Assembly: GCA_964058805.1 (NCBI GenBank)
Contig: CAXKVV010000648.1
Span: 1-35,249 of the forward strand
Direction of reading: 5' to 3'
DNA: 35,249 nucleotides
DNA from: Schoenoplectus triqueter
Taxonomy: Eukaryota > Streptophyta > Magnoliopsida > Poales > Cyperaceae
Shown: positions 11,270 through 21,761 of the stretch, one piece after another
Numbering within the stretch: position 1 is the first letter of the stretch
Layout: the number at the start of each line of letters is the position of its first letter
Made by a program: the position numbers and the translations under genes
The notes under the pieces: generated by a model
Databases searched by the model: none
The model's input: the letters and a program-made list of their open reading frames with translations, nothing else
Told to the model about the DNA's origin: nothing

Positions 11270-11411
11270 TTATTGCTGAAATCTTTATAAAGAGGTTGGA
11301 TCAAACTGATGTACCTGCTCAAGTAACTGACAAAACTCTCAATTCTCCGATGACAACCATCGTCCCAATCTGGTACCACCAGTACCTCCACATGGACCGA
11401 CATGTATGTGT
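11270..11411 (-). pseudogene. Jacalin-type lectin N-terminal exon with a 1-base frame break (paralogue C)
   Basis: The minus strand reads HVGPCGGTGGTR, then after a one-base frame change (about 11361) WDDGCHRRIESFVSYLSRYI and QPLYKDF, before reaching a stop. This is the start of a jacalin domain: the Gly-rich GP-x-GG-x-GG loop, here with Cys where Trp is usual, followed by WDDG and the first strands. It lies 1.35 kb upstream, in the minus-strand sense, of the terminal exon at 9660-9914, with a hAT-like insertion between. The expected HGGxGG middle segment was not found in 9915-11270. The gene is therefore broken, but its Gly loop is closer to the canonical form than that of the better-preserved copy at 20903-21118. 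Confidence 0.62.
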
Positions 11412-13560
11412 ATTTATTTTTCCTATAGTTTCATGCACAATTTCTCAAACTGTTATCTACTTCTTGAGAGAAAGGTGTACTTGCTAAGTTGTAAATTAGA
11501 GTGCAATACTATCTGCATGAAAGGAATAAGAAGGTACCTTCCCAAAAATGGCACAGTAATATATGGTAAGAAACGCAAGGGGGACAGTGATAGGGGGTCA
11601 GGGGGTGCTCCCTATTTCCACGGAAGTGATATATCGGAATTAAATTTTAAAATATAATTTTATTTTGTAAGGTATATTAATGTTGTCTAATTTACTAATT
11701 TTAATTATGTAATAATGCAAACTTGCATCTCACTCTTCTGTATTAAAATTCTGATTCCGCCCTTAAAAATAAAAAGATGACATATTTCAAAGAAGAACAT
11801 TTTTGAGATCTGACAATAACACATTAACACCTTAAAGTCCATACAGATGTCTTCAATGTTAGAATCCGCCTCGTAGAGATTTCTATGATGGAAATTAAAT
11901 CTTTCACAATTTCTTGATCTTTATTTCAGAAATTTTCTTTATCTCAGCAATGAGGTGAGTGTTCTTTCCAGCACATTCTTCTAGGAGTCTCTTACTCTCT
12001 TCCTTCTTGCTTATGACAACACCATTTTTATCTAATTTTTTATTCGTATATCTTGGTAAAACAAATTAATTGATGGCCCGAGCGTTGTATGAGAGAAACG
12101 CACGTTCAACCCACTAACTAAATTCAGGAGCCTAACTTTTGAACTAATGGGCCGGGCTTAACTTTAAAACAATACTGTAACCAAATTGAAATTTAGCATT
12201 GGACCTATTATTTTATACCCTTTTAAATCTAGCCCGTCCATCTCATTTTTTTTCAAAAAATAAATATAAAATAGATAACGCTACTAAACAGTTTTACATA
12301 TTGCCTGTTTTATGGAAACCAACTTTTTCAACAATATACATGGGTCAACGCTGTTACTGTAACATAACATTTAACTTGACAAAAAGAAATTATCAAAAAA
12401 TATATATGAGGTAAATAAAAGTCCTATTTTCTTTTCTGCTCTGTGTATGTTCACAAAATATTTTTTACTTAAGGTCGTGTCTTGGTTTTAGAACAAGTTG
12501 GGTACTTCTTACACTTTGATTTATAGTGCTTTCATCACAATATTTTCAAATAATTGATAAGTGAAGAGCTTAGTTTATGCAAGAAGCAAACAGAAAATTA
12601 TCCCAGATTCCAAACACGTTATTATTTTGTTACTTCTATTTTTTTGATCTTAACAATTTTTTAATTATCACTCCTCGAAATTCTTTTTAATTTGTTGTAC
12701 ATTTCTGTTTCCAAACCATTTAATTATTAAAATTTGAAATATAAATTAAAAATAAATTGATGATATCAAATACCACTAAAATTAGTGGTACAGAATTCCT
12801 TCTTTTCTCTAATACACATGTAATTGTAAAAATGAATAATGGAAGTTCCTACAAAATTCCCATATTCTGCTTACTGTTCACAAACACCTCCTTCATAAAT
12901 TTCTTTATGGATATTTTATCTTTGAAAATATAATAATTGTGTCTCAGGAATCCGTATTTATAAAATTCAATGCCCATGACATGAGAAATATACATTGACG
13001 AACAGGCCTTTATTTTGCAACGTTCATCAACATAACAATTGAGACAATAATAATAAGAGACCTATCTTACTCTCCTTCTGAGCCTAGTTATATTTTTTGC
13101 AAAGATTCGATGCTAGCAAGGAAAGAGGATGTCCTTACCGAATGGATTCTCGATTTGACTCATAATTGCTTAATTATAGCAGGATTGATTCGATTCGTGA
13201 GTGATTAATAAGTGAATGGAAAATTTTGTTCTGACATGAACAAGATAGGGTTAGATGAAAATAATAGATATTGACCTCACCTAATCCACTGACATCCTAT
13301 ATATACATCTCTAAATTCAAAATTCGTTAGAAACATTGTAAGTTGATAAGAGAGAGGCTTGCCAGCCTATCGCTCCATATTAGATGGTGCAATTTGGTAC
13401 TGTAATTCTTTTAACGAGAACTTTTCGCTTTAAACTGATGTTTGACAAGCAAAGGAGTAATTAAAGCAGTGAATTTTAATATATTAATATCTTAAAGCAG
13501 TGAATTTTAATAATAATGAAGTAAATAGATAAACTAGTTTTTTTAGAAAAGAAAATTCTA
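11412..13560. other. No gene seen
   Basis: AT-rich sequence with scattered short frames only. A small duplication, TTAAAGCAGTGAATTTTAAT, occurs at about 13462 and again at 13492. The stretch GGGTTAGATGAAAATAATAG with CACCTAATCCACTGACATCC (13248-13305) matches 30990-31035, so it belongs to a dispersed repeat. Confidence 0.5.
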
Positions 13561-13743
13561 GCCCCTATTTTATTAATGGAGAAAGTAAAACGTTTACAGG
13601 TTTGTACCACTTACAAAACATGATCAAAATCATTAAAAAGATGGACTATAGATACGAGTCACACAAAGAAAAGAAAGCTGAAAGAACATCAGGAGTGAAG
13701 AACAGAATAACAGTAAAAGGAAACAAAGAGAATAAAAAGAAAT

Positions 13744-13947
13744 TTAAGCAACAAAGACAGCAGGACCACATTGATGCAGGATTTTCCATTGAGAGTAGAT
13801 TTCTTCTAGTAATTGCATCATCATTTTCTCCTTGTTACTGAATACCTTGAGCACCACTCTCTCCATTTTATTGTGTTGAATGTCTTTGTTATGACATGAA
13901 TCATTTTCAGAACAAGTCATGAAACACATTGTTGTGAAAGATGAGAG
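13744..13947 (-). CDS. Unrecognised short open frame
   Basis: From an ATG at 13947 the minus strand stays open for about 67 codons (MCFMTCSENDSCHNKDIQHN, then MERVVLKVFSNKEKMMMQ, LLEEIYSQWKILHQCG, ending PAVFVA and a TAA). The amino-acid mix, with amphipathic Glu/Lys-rich stretches and varied residues, looks more protein-like than most frames in this AT-rich DNA. The frame also continues upstream of the ATG (LLLDPITICDFSSLQAENLS), so the true start or an acceptor could lie further right. I do not recognise the family. There is no identifiable promoter or partner exon. It may be a last exon, a gene fragment or chance. Confidence 0.2.
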   Translation of the reverse strand, partial: LSSFTTMCFMTCSENDSCHNKDIQHNKMERVVLKVFSNKEKMMMQLLEEIYSQWKILHQCGPAVFVA

Positions 13948-14690
13948 ATTTTCAGCTTGTAAAGAAGAAAAATCGCAGATGGTGATCGGATCCAACAACA
14001 ACAAAAATGGATGAAAAGACGAAATGAAAACTCAATAAAAATAACTCAAAATGAAACAATGAAAAAGTTTCATCCAGTAGGATCATCCTGTTTCCAAACT
14101 TCAGAGATTGTGTTTGTAATTCTTAATTAGTCCATTTTTTAGTGTGTACTAAGCTGAACTTACAGAGAACATACCATAATTTTGCATGTTCCAGCTTGCT
14201 CCATTTGTTTAATTATTTCCTTTTATGAAATTGTGATATCTCCAACAACATTTAGAATATATTTAATTATTTCCTTTTTATGAGTTTTAATAATATTTAG
14301 TATAAGTTTTTCAACTTAACTCGCAATAATAGATATGGGCTAGTTCATAATTTAATGATCAAAATATTAGAGTAAAATAGAGTGAAGAAAATTAACATGC
14401 GATATGTTAATGGAGTTCAATAAATTATTTATATCTTTGAGAATTCGCTACCACTTGTCACTGCGTCTTCCTTTGCTTAAAAGGAAAGAAATTATGATAT
14501 TTGAACCCCTCCTAGTCTCTTGCACAACAAATGAGCTATCGTCAGTCAACAAAATGTCAAGCATCAAAAGACTCTAATGTTCCAATCTCACGATAAAAAT
14601 ACTCACGAATCACTATAGATTTAGTAAATAATATCTGTTATGTTTTCTGCAAAGAGACATAAAAAAATCACACGTGAAAGCAGCGAGATC
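13948..14690. other. No gene seen
   Basis: AT-rich spacer with two near copies of TTTAATTATTTCCTTTT-type sequence at 14208 and 14261. No other structure recognised. Confidence 0.45.
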
Positions 14691-16962
14691 TGTCCAAAAA
14701 GTTGTTATATATATATACAATGGAAGACGGATCTATATATGCAAAATTATCTTTAATCGTTACAACGACTGTGACAACAGTTACAACGGATAGTTTAAAC
14801 AAAATATGATGGTAACGATTAATTTGAATGTGTAGAGGTTGTCTAATCGTATAATGATTAGCCATAATCATGTAAAGAAATATTAAATATTTTTGGCATA
14901 ATCAATTTCACATGGTTTACATAATCATTGCAAAGGTTCAATATATATTTCAACGAATAGTTCAAAATATGAAGAAATTAAGATAATAATTAATTGTTAC
15001 GCATTTATAACCATTGCAATGGTTATACCGAGTCCTGCTACGATCTCTCTTTTTCTTTTTAGAAACGGCCCGTATGCAGTCCTGAACCAACTCTCATGAG
15101 CTTCAATCATTGTAACAGTTTCAATAACCGTTACTATGCTTTAATCAATGTGACATTTCTCTGTTATTCGTTATGCTATATATAATCATGTTTGCTTGTC
15201 CAGTGCATATATCCTTCACTTTTGACTTTATATACCTGTAATATTCTTACAGATAAGAAATTATAAATTATAAATTGTACTATTTTATAAATATCAAATA
15301 CGAAATTATTTACAATAACAATAGCTTAGATAAAAGTGTTTACAACATGAACAATAACAACAAAATCTTAAATTCTAAATAAATTAGGATATGTTAGAAA
15401 TGAAACCCAATCTAAAAGCATAGATATCATAGATCTCTAATGTTAAAAAATATGATAATGATGATGATACTTACTGTAATGATGATGATCAATGATGATG
15501 ATGATAATGAAAATAATAATGATGATGATGATAATAATACTAATAATAATATAGATATCCATAATAATAATACTAATATTACTAATAATAATATAAACAT
15601 CCATCATAGTAATAATAGTAATGCTAATAATGATAATAATAATCCTATACTATGCTAGACTTTTAACTCCTAGATTCTAGCCCTAAACCGCTCTTAAATA
15701 AAGTATTTAAAAAAGAGAATTAATGATTTAAATTTAGCATCTTTATAAACTTCACTTTTAAGTCGCTTCTATTTTGCACACTGAAGAACCATAAAGCATT
15801 TAAATCACTTTTGCTCCACTTATCAAACGGAGTGTTGGGATGCATTTGTCAATCCCAAATAAAAGTGAAATAGTAAAATAATATGTTATCTCAGCGGTGT
15901 CAAATACAAGATGACAATACGGAATAATATAACAAATAGATTATTCTGATATTCGGCCATTTTGATGAATACTGAAAGATAGTACATTTCAACGGGTCGA
16001 AATAACTAAATTTTCTCGAAAACAATATTTTCATTCTTTCAAATAATTTAAAATATCACTATTATTTCACTCTTCTAAATGTTATTACTATTTTCATTCT
16101 TTCGAAAACAATATTATCATTCTTTCAAATATTATTACTATGCTGCTACTATTCTTTTTCTTCTATTTTAATGACATTAATTATAGCAGCACTATCCTTT
16201 GCTAGACGAACCTTAAATTTTAACTAGTGTTGTAAAAGGATGATATCAGTTTGGAGGAGGAAACATAACACATCCTGAAATTTTAATAATTAATTAACTG
16301 AAATTTATGAACAATTAGCGAACTTATTCGCTATGTACAATTTATTCATGATAAAATTTTAATCTGTACCTCTAGTGATACTATAGTTTGTAAGAAAATA
16401 TAATAAACTTTATAGCACTAAGCACGATAGTATACCTTCCAAATTAAATTTGATGATTAGATGATTTTTTTCTTAGGCCGGCTAGTTGACCTTTATTAAT
16501 TGCTATTGAGTATTGACATATAATTTGTCATTTACATCAGGAAATCAGTTTTTATATTTCCTTAAGGTATAGCGGTCATTAATTACTACCTAAAAATAAC
16601 TGAAAATAAAATAAAATAAATATTATTTGCTGACAATGTCCATATAATACATTAAACTACTTTAGAGAGGATATATAATGGACTTGATGATTATTTACTA
16701 CAGTGTCCCATCATTACATATATTATATATAATTATCTATACATTTTTTATTATATCTTAAAAGATCTTTTTTCAGCAGAACAGTTGACATAAACTCCCA
16801 AAGCCGTAATTGAATCACCATATGATTTTCCATGAAATCCAATAAACCCAGAATCTGACTCAAAGGTAAAGGATAATCCGACTTTCTTTCCAAACGAACC
16901 ATAGTTGTGTGTACTTCCACTAAATTCAAGGTAAGTAATACCATACGATGCAGCATCCGTAG
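14691..16962. repeat. Segmental duplication, copy 1 (jacalin terminal exon plus 3' flank)
   Basis: This interval aligns collinearly, same orientation, with 31886-34163. Shared landmarks in order: TCCAAAAAGTTGTTATAT, TGTCTAATCG-TAAT-ATTAGCC, AGAAACGGCCCGTA, CTTGTCCAGTGCATATATCC, the GAT/AAT trinucleotide tract, TCAAACGGAGTGT-GGGATGC, AAAAGGATGATATCAGTTTG, and the jacalin terminal exon. In the stretches I compared, non-coding identity is about 95%. Copy 2 carries about 103 bp near 32375-32476 that copy 1 lacks, and copy 1 has about 46 bp near 16460-16506 that copy 2 lacks. Confidence 0.88.
15446..15648. repeat. Trinucleotide microsatellite (GAT)/(AAT) tract
   Basis: Imperfect runs of GAT/ATG (15450-15535) grade into AAT/ATA runs (15535-15648). 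The tract opens a spurious frame rich in Met, Asp and Asn that I do not regard as a gene. The paralogous tract is at 32736-32942 and differs in repeat number. Confidence 0.85.
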
Positions 16963-17011
16963 AATAGCCATAAGTCCCCACAATTTGAGTTATCGGCTCT
17001 TTCACGGTAAT
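16751..17011 (-). CDS. Jacalin-type lectin domain protein, terminal exon (exon 3)
   Basis: An 86-codon terminal exon ending in TAA at 16751-16753. Acceptor TTGTAG ends at 17012 and the frame is phase 0 (ITVKEPITQIVGTYG). It encodes the second half of a jacalin beta-prism fold: YGITYLEFSGS, the strand turn YGSFGKKVG, then GFIGFHGKSYGDSITALGVY. This joins in frame to exon 2 (20903-21118) across a 3.9-kb GT-AG intron. Jacalin-fold proteins usually bind mannose or galactose and often act in plant defence or stress. The binding loop near the C-terminus is usually G-x-x-x-D followed by A-[IL]-G. Here the Asp position is Thr (G-D-S-I-T-A-L-G), so sugar binding may be lost. The exon itself has no stop or frameshift. 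Whether the gene is expressed cannot be told. Confidence 0.85.
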   Translation of the reverse strand: MTVKEPITQIVGTYGYSTDAASYGITYLEFSGSTHNYGSFGKKVGLSFTFESDSGFIGFHGKSYGDSITALGVYVNCSAEKRSFKI

Positions 17012-18008
17012 CTACAATTAAAAAGCATATGAATGAAAAAATATCAAAAGTTCAAAAATAAATATATATTTTTCATCGGTTTGCCAAAACTATACTACTT
17101 CAGACAATTTTCTACCTATTAAAATATCAATGCCTTCACTATGAGAGCCAATTTTTAACCCAACTCGTTCCAGACCCATCCCAATTTGTTTCGTTGTATT
17201 TTTTTTTGTCTATTTTGATATTTTATCTAACTAAAGCTTGCTTATACTTCCATTAAGACTAACAAATATACTTACAGAAACTTACATTTTATAATTTTTT
17301 TAACAACTAATATTTTAAAAATAGAAAGGTGCATAAGTGATATGTATATAATTGATTTTTATTTTGTATCATTATTTTAGAAAACTTAAAAGAAGTAAAA
17401 AGTTATATTAATAGGCATTACATTTAATAAAAATAAATTATGTGATATTTATGTACTTTTTAAATATGAAAGATATTGTCTATATAATATCTCTTTGGAC
17501 ATTAATTAGGTATGTCTATTTAAAAATTGAAAATAAAATGAAGAGGAGAAAATAGTTGGAAAATCAATCATGAATGTTATTTTTATTGTATTTTTTAGTC
17601 TAAACCATACGGATAAGTAGAAGATATTTTGGTCAATATTTTTTTTTTAAATTATTAGACTCTCTATTTCTTACTCTTTTTTTTATGTAGTATGATCAAT
17701 TCCATATCTTACTATATTAAAAAGGAGCTAAAGAATGAAGAGTCTAATAATTTAAAAAAAAATTATTGACCAAAATATCCTCTACTTATCCGTGGGGTTG
17801 AAATTAAAAACAACAATAAAAATAATAAACGATTAATTTTCCATTATTTGATAATAGGCATACCTAGAGTCTAGCGAGATGGTATATGAACAATACCTTC
17901 CATATTTAAAAAATATATAAATATCATAAAATCTATTTCTATTCAATGCAATGCCTATTAATATAACTTTTTACTTCTTTAAAACCTTCTAAAATATTAA
18001 AGATCATT

Positions 18009-18128
18009 GATGTCTATGCATGCATGCATACATACATACATATGTACGTACATATATATGTATGTACATACATACATACGTAAATAAATACGTACGTACG
18101 TACATACATACATACATGCATACATACG

Positions 18129-18175
<47 letters not shown>
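18009..18175. repeat. Compound microsatellite (CATA/TACG)n then (TA)n
   Basis: Runs of ATGC/CATA/TACG tetranucleotides (18009-18130) pass into an uninterrupted TA run (about 18131-18173). A shorter version of the same block lies at 29161-29262 in the paralogous intron copy. Confidence 0.9.
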
Positions 18176-18176
<1 letters not shown>

Positions 18177-18536
18177 TGGATTTACCGTGAGCTTAAGCTC
18201 ACAGAGACCTTCCGTGAGTTTAACTCAAAAAGTATATCAAATCATCTCCAAATTTAAATCTTTCACTCTCATTAAATTCTTCATATTGAAATCTTATGGG
18301 GTACAAAAATTTGAAATGTTTTGAATTTTCTATGTCACTCTTATTAATTTTTGAAAACGGCTCAAAAAATAATAATAAAATATTCAATGTTTGTACATTA
18401 TTTTCAAAAATTGAAAAGAGCGAACTAGAAAACTCAAAACATCCTAAAAATTTTTACCCCACAAGATTTCAATATGAAAAATCAAAATTTGAAGATGATT
18501 TGATATATTTTTTGAGTTAAACTCATGGTATCTTTA

Positions 18537-18540
<4 letters not shown>
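18174..18540. mobile_element. Foldback MITE inserted in a TA microsatellite
   Basis: Left arm TGAGTTTAACTCAAAAAGTA-TATCAAATCATCTCCAAATTT (from 18211) is answered in inverse at the right end (AAATTTGAAGATGATTTGAT to GAGTTAAACTCA, near 18484-18524). The complementarity extends for about 150 bp per arm with mismatches, so the RNA or DNA could fold into one long hairpin. It sits between TA-rich microsatellites and is absent from the paralogous position near 29262. A one-ended relative is at 20413-20480. The superfamily is not determined, and the TA target cannot be proved within a TA run. Confidence 0.72.
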
Positions 18541-18613
<73 letters not shown>

Positions 18614-18640
18614 CATACATACATACATACATACATAGGC
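18539..18640. repeat. Compound microsatellite (CT)n-(TA)n-(ACAT)n
   Basis: A TCTCTC run (18540-18568), then TA (18569-18609), then ACAT repeats (18610-18640). Together with 18009-18175 it brackets the foldback element, consistent with insertion into one older simple-repeat block. Confidence 0.88.
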
Positions 18641-18693
18641 ATATACATATGAGTTATGCTATGGTGATTCATGTAAAATATTTTTATACTTTA

Positions 18694-19941
18694 TGTTATA
18701 CTTAATAATTTCTTTAATTTTATTATTTTGTAAAATATTATCGAGTTTAACAAGTTTTCTTAAGATTTGATTGCATGATTCTAAGAAGCTTTAAGGGAAT
18801 GAAGAAAAAAATATCAAGATCAATTCAGAGGCTTCTATGAAGATATAGGATCATATTCAATGTATAGGTATAATTCAAAATCATATATTCTTCATAATTA
18901 TGTAAGGAAGAGCTCTCTGTCGCAGAGAACCATTATAATGATTCCCTAATCGTTATAACGATTCAATACACATCTCAAAAATATTCTAAATTTTCTGTGA
19001 GCAGAAATAAGTAAAAATTAACATAGTGTATCATTATATAACACTTCATAAAGCGTTATAACGACTCAATATACCTACTCAAAAAAATTTCTAAGTTCTT
19101 TATGAGCAGAAATAAATCTAAATTAAATGAGTGTATCAATATATAACGCTTTGTAAAGCGTTTAACGATTCATAAAATGTATAACGATTCAGTGAATCAT
19201 TATAACATTTCTAAAGATCAATGGACCTGTCAGAAGGTTGGTCAAACAGTCAAAGCATTGCAACATTTCTGTAAAGCGTTCAACGTTTCTTTATATCATT
19301 ATAACGATTCATCTTATTCATTTTTGAACCGTTATAATGTTATATATAATTCTGACAAAGGGTATTATTGGAAACTCAAGATTCTCAATACAGAAACGTT
19401 ATAATGATTGATGAAACGTTATAACATTTTCTAGTGTAAAAATACCAGTTCTCTGTTAATGGTTTATAAAAAGTGATGTTCTGGGTGTAGACAAATCAAT
19501 CAAAATAAAAAAATAATCAACATCTCTAGCAACCCAGAGCACTCACCTGCAACTAAAATTTCTTTATTTACAAGTTACAAGAATTAGAGATATTAAATTA
19601 TCCAAATCATAAGGAATTCTTGTGCAATTTTCAGTTCAACACTTTTTTGAGTTTTGTCTCAAATCTTTTCTCAGCAGTTATTCTGCATTTTTTTTAGTCT
19701 TGAGTGCTTCTTTATTGTTCTCTTTTTATAGATTTTAGTATTCTTGTACTTATATTGTGAAGAAGCTAAAGCTTCTTGTTTGTAATTGAATTTTTAAGTA
19801 ATAAGTGGCATCCCATTAAAATTTTCAGTAGGCATTTTAAATCGAATTCCGTTAACATTTTCAGTGTTCTTTATAATTTCTGTACCTTGACCAAATTGTC
19901 ATTGTTAGTAAAAATCATCAACCATTCTTCTTAAAATATCA
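18694..19941 (+). mobile_element. Solo LTR (1248 bp) with exact target duplication and a paralogous empty site
   Basis: The element starts TGTTATACTTAATAA and ends TTAAAATATCA. It is flanked by CTTTA at 18689-18693 and CTTTA at 19942-19946. The paralogous copy near 29301-29325 reads TATACTTTATATCATATCTC, the same flanks joined with one CTTTA and no element, so it is the empty site. Inside are many CGTTATAACG-like palindromes (18930-19420), a 103-bp tandem duplication, a possible TATA box (TTTATAAAAAG, 19463-19473), and near the 3' end AGTGGCATCCCATTAAAATT. That last phrase and the palindromes recall long copia LTRs of the Sirevirus/SIRE type. The lineage is inference, and the orientation is inferred from the same phrase. 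There is no internal or coding region, so it is a solo LTR inside the jacalin intron. Confidence 0.8.
18951..19158. repeat. 103-bp tandem duplication inside the solo LTR
   Basis: Unit 1 starts CGTTATAACGATTCAATACA at 18951 and unit 2 starts CGTTATAACGACTCAATATA at 19054. Both continue with a TGAGCAGAAATAA stretch and end near GTAAAGCG or ATAAAGCG. Further short CGTTATAACG / AACGTTATAA palindromes follow to about 19420. Confidence 0.8.
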
Positions 19942-20089
19942 CTTTACATCATATCTCTCATTTAAAATTCAAAAAATAGATCCAAATCGTTTAGTTTGTT
20001 CTCTATATTAAAATATACTTGAAGATCAAATTTTATATCTTTTGAAAAAAAAACTTTATTTTCAAGGATATTAAAATATTGCTCTTGTT

Positions 20090-20384
20090 GGAGGGATCCC
20101 TTGGCAATGGCTATTTTGGTAATCTTGATAATAAATTTTTAAATAAATTCGAAAAAAAATCTTAAAAGTAGGGAAAAAAATTATAAATATGCTATTTCAC
20201 TTATAGATTGATAATATTTTAAATTTTATATAATTTCATTATTATTTGGTGGTCCACAAAGACCGTAAAATTTGAAATATTTTCAATCTATAAGTAAATG
20301 AACATATCGGTAAATATTTTTTCATATTTATTTAAAAATCTATTGTCAAAATTGTCAAAATAATCATCGTCAAGAATCTCTCCC
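20090..20384. mobile_element. Foldback MITE, family 1, copy A
   Basis: GGAGGGATCCCTTGGCAATG at the left matches, inverted, CATCGTCAAGAATCTCTCCCC at the right. The arms continue inward (TTTTTAAATAAAT, ACTTATAGATTGA, ATAATTTCATTATTATTTGG), pairing along almost the whole 295 bp. Relatives are at 25065-25453 and 29457-30437. The 29457 copy is the same insertion seen in the paralogous intron, so it predates that duplication. No clear target duplication remains at this copy. Confidence 0.75.
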
Positions 20385-20412
20385 CTATATATATAAACAC
20401 ACACAAACTAAG

Positions 20413-20480
20413 AGTTAAGCTCACAGAGACTTTTGATGAGTTTAACTCAAATATATATCAAATCATTTTTAAATTTTAAT
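20413..20480. repeat. One-ended fragment of the 18174-18540 foldback family
   Basis: GTTAAGCTCACAGAGACTTT, then GAGTTTAACTCAAATATATA and TCAAATCATTTTTAAATTTT, match the left arm of the 18174-18540 element. No right arm follows. Confidence 0.6.
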
Positions 20481-20902
20481 TTATATTACTTAATTAATTT
20501 ATTAATTCTTTAAAATCAATCTCAAAAACTCCAAAATAAATACTTATAAAAGCTACTCAAAATATAAATTTGTCATGTCATTTCTGCCATCATCATCTAC
20601 ACATGACATATCTAAACTCCTTAACAATTCATAATAGTAAAGATGGCTGATTGAAACGACCAAGAGCTTCCGTTCTTGTAAAAATTATATAATGGTACTC
20701 CTTTTTCATAAAATGATAAATAATTCTTTTAATGTAACAAAAAGATAAATAATGCTCTTCATATAGAAGATCGCAAATTTGCAATTTGAATGAGAAATTT
20801 TTATGAATATTTTAATTTGAGTGGCTTTAAACTGTCTTTATAGTATAAGAACGTAAACATTTTAAATATCAGATAAAAAAGTTAATGAAATCATAAAATT
20901 AC

Positions 20903-21118
20903 CACTTTGGAAAATCTCGAGCCTCCACCGTGCTCTGAAGCCAGTTTTATAGTTCCATCTGGCTCTTCGTAAACAACACGTATAGAAGTTATTATGGACA
21001 TTTTGGCACCTATTATAATTTTAACAATTTTCTGATGTCCCCCATCATCCCATTCACTACTATAATATGGACAATTTGGGAATTCTACATACTTCAGCTT
21101 GGCATGGATCTCATTTTG
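20903..21118 (-). CDS. Jacalin-type lectin domain protein, exon 2
   Basis: A 72-codon exon bounded by acceptor AATACAG (ending 21119) and donor GTAATT (from 20902), phase 0 at both ends. It reads QNEIHAKLKYVEFPNC, PYYSSEWDDGGHQKIVK, IGAKMSIITSIRVVYEEPDG, then ASEHGGGSRFSKV. WDDG, the I-x-S-I-x-V-x-Y strand and the HGG-x-x-x-F-x-K-V end are hallmarks of the first half of a jacalin domain. The usual Gly-rich loop before WDDG (GP-W-GG-x-GG), which forms one wall of the sugar site, is replaced by FPNCPYYSSE with no glycine. A first exon carrying the start codon must lie to the right (above 21118). Such exons are often very short, and I could not identify it. Alternatively the gene lacks its start and is a pseudogene. 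Confidence 0.83.
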
Positions 21119-21722
21119 CTGTATTAGATAAGTACAGTTAGGAATATAATTAAATTAAAAATTCAATTGAAGTAGCGAGGTGTTGGAGAAAGAGTACCAT
21201 TTTTATCTCTTCAAGTTATGTTTGGTGTGGCAACTTGAATAGGGGTTCTTTTGGTTCGGTGACTAGTTATTTTGTTGTTAATGGTAAGGGAGAGATAATA
21301 AAAGGAGAGTACAATGAGAATATATAAATGAGAGGGGAGGGAGAGCATGAAATAGAGTAAAGATGAAGAGAATTATTCTTTTCTTCTTTTAGATGGCCAT
21401 AAATTAAAAGAATAGAAAAAATAAATTAATGGAGCCACGCGGATTCGCATCCAAATGATTTTTTAACTTTCTCTTTATTTGTAATAAAGAAATCAGCTCT
21501 TACGAATATAAATTAATATAAGTACACATGGTATTATACGGATATATATGATAATATATTATTTTAAAAAAAATAGAAATGACATTTGTAGATTTATAAT
21601 TTTGCTACTTTCATAATGAGAGAAAACTATTAGAGTGTGAACTCAACATAATTTTTGTGTATGTTTTGAGAAGTGGAGAACATGAATGTCCCAAAAAAAA
21701 TGGAGATTTTACAACTTATTTT

Positions 21723-21761
<39 letters not shown>

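Larger units (their letters stand above)
17012..20902 (-). other. Intron 2 of the jacalin-domain gene (3.9 kb, transposon-filled)
   Basis: Starts GTAATT at 20902 and ends TTGTAG at 17012 on the minus strand, joining two phase-0 exons. It contains two microsatellite blocks, a foldback element (18174-18540), a solo LTR (18694-19941), a second foldback element (20090-20384) and a half copy of the first (20413-20480). Much of it (17050-18110, then 18640-18693, then 19942-20360) is paralogous to 28178-30437. Confidence 0.7.

Noticed and set aside
15440..15658. 72-codon frame rich in Met, Asp and Asn
   Set aside because: It is the translation of a GAT/AAT microsatellite. The paralogous tract at 32736-32942 does not conserve the frame.
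18296..18520. 74-codon plus-strand frame
   Set aside because: It lies entirely inside a foldback MITE whose two arms explain the sequence.
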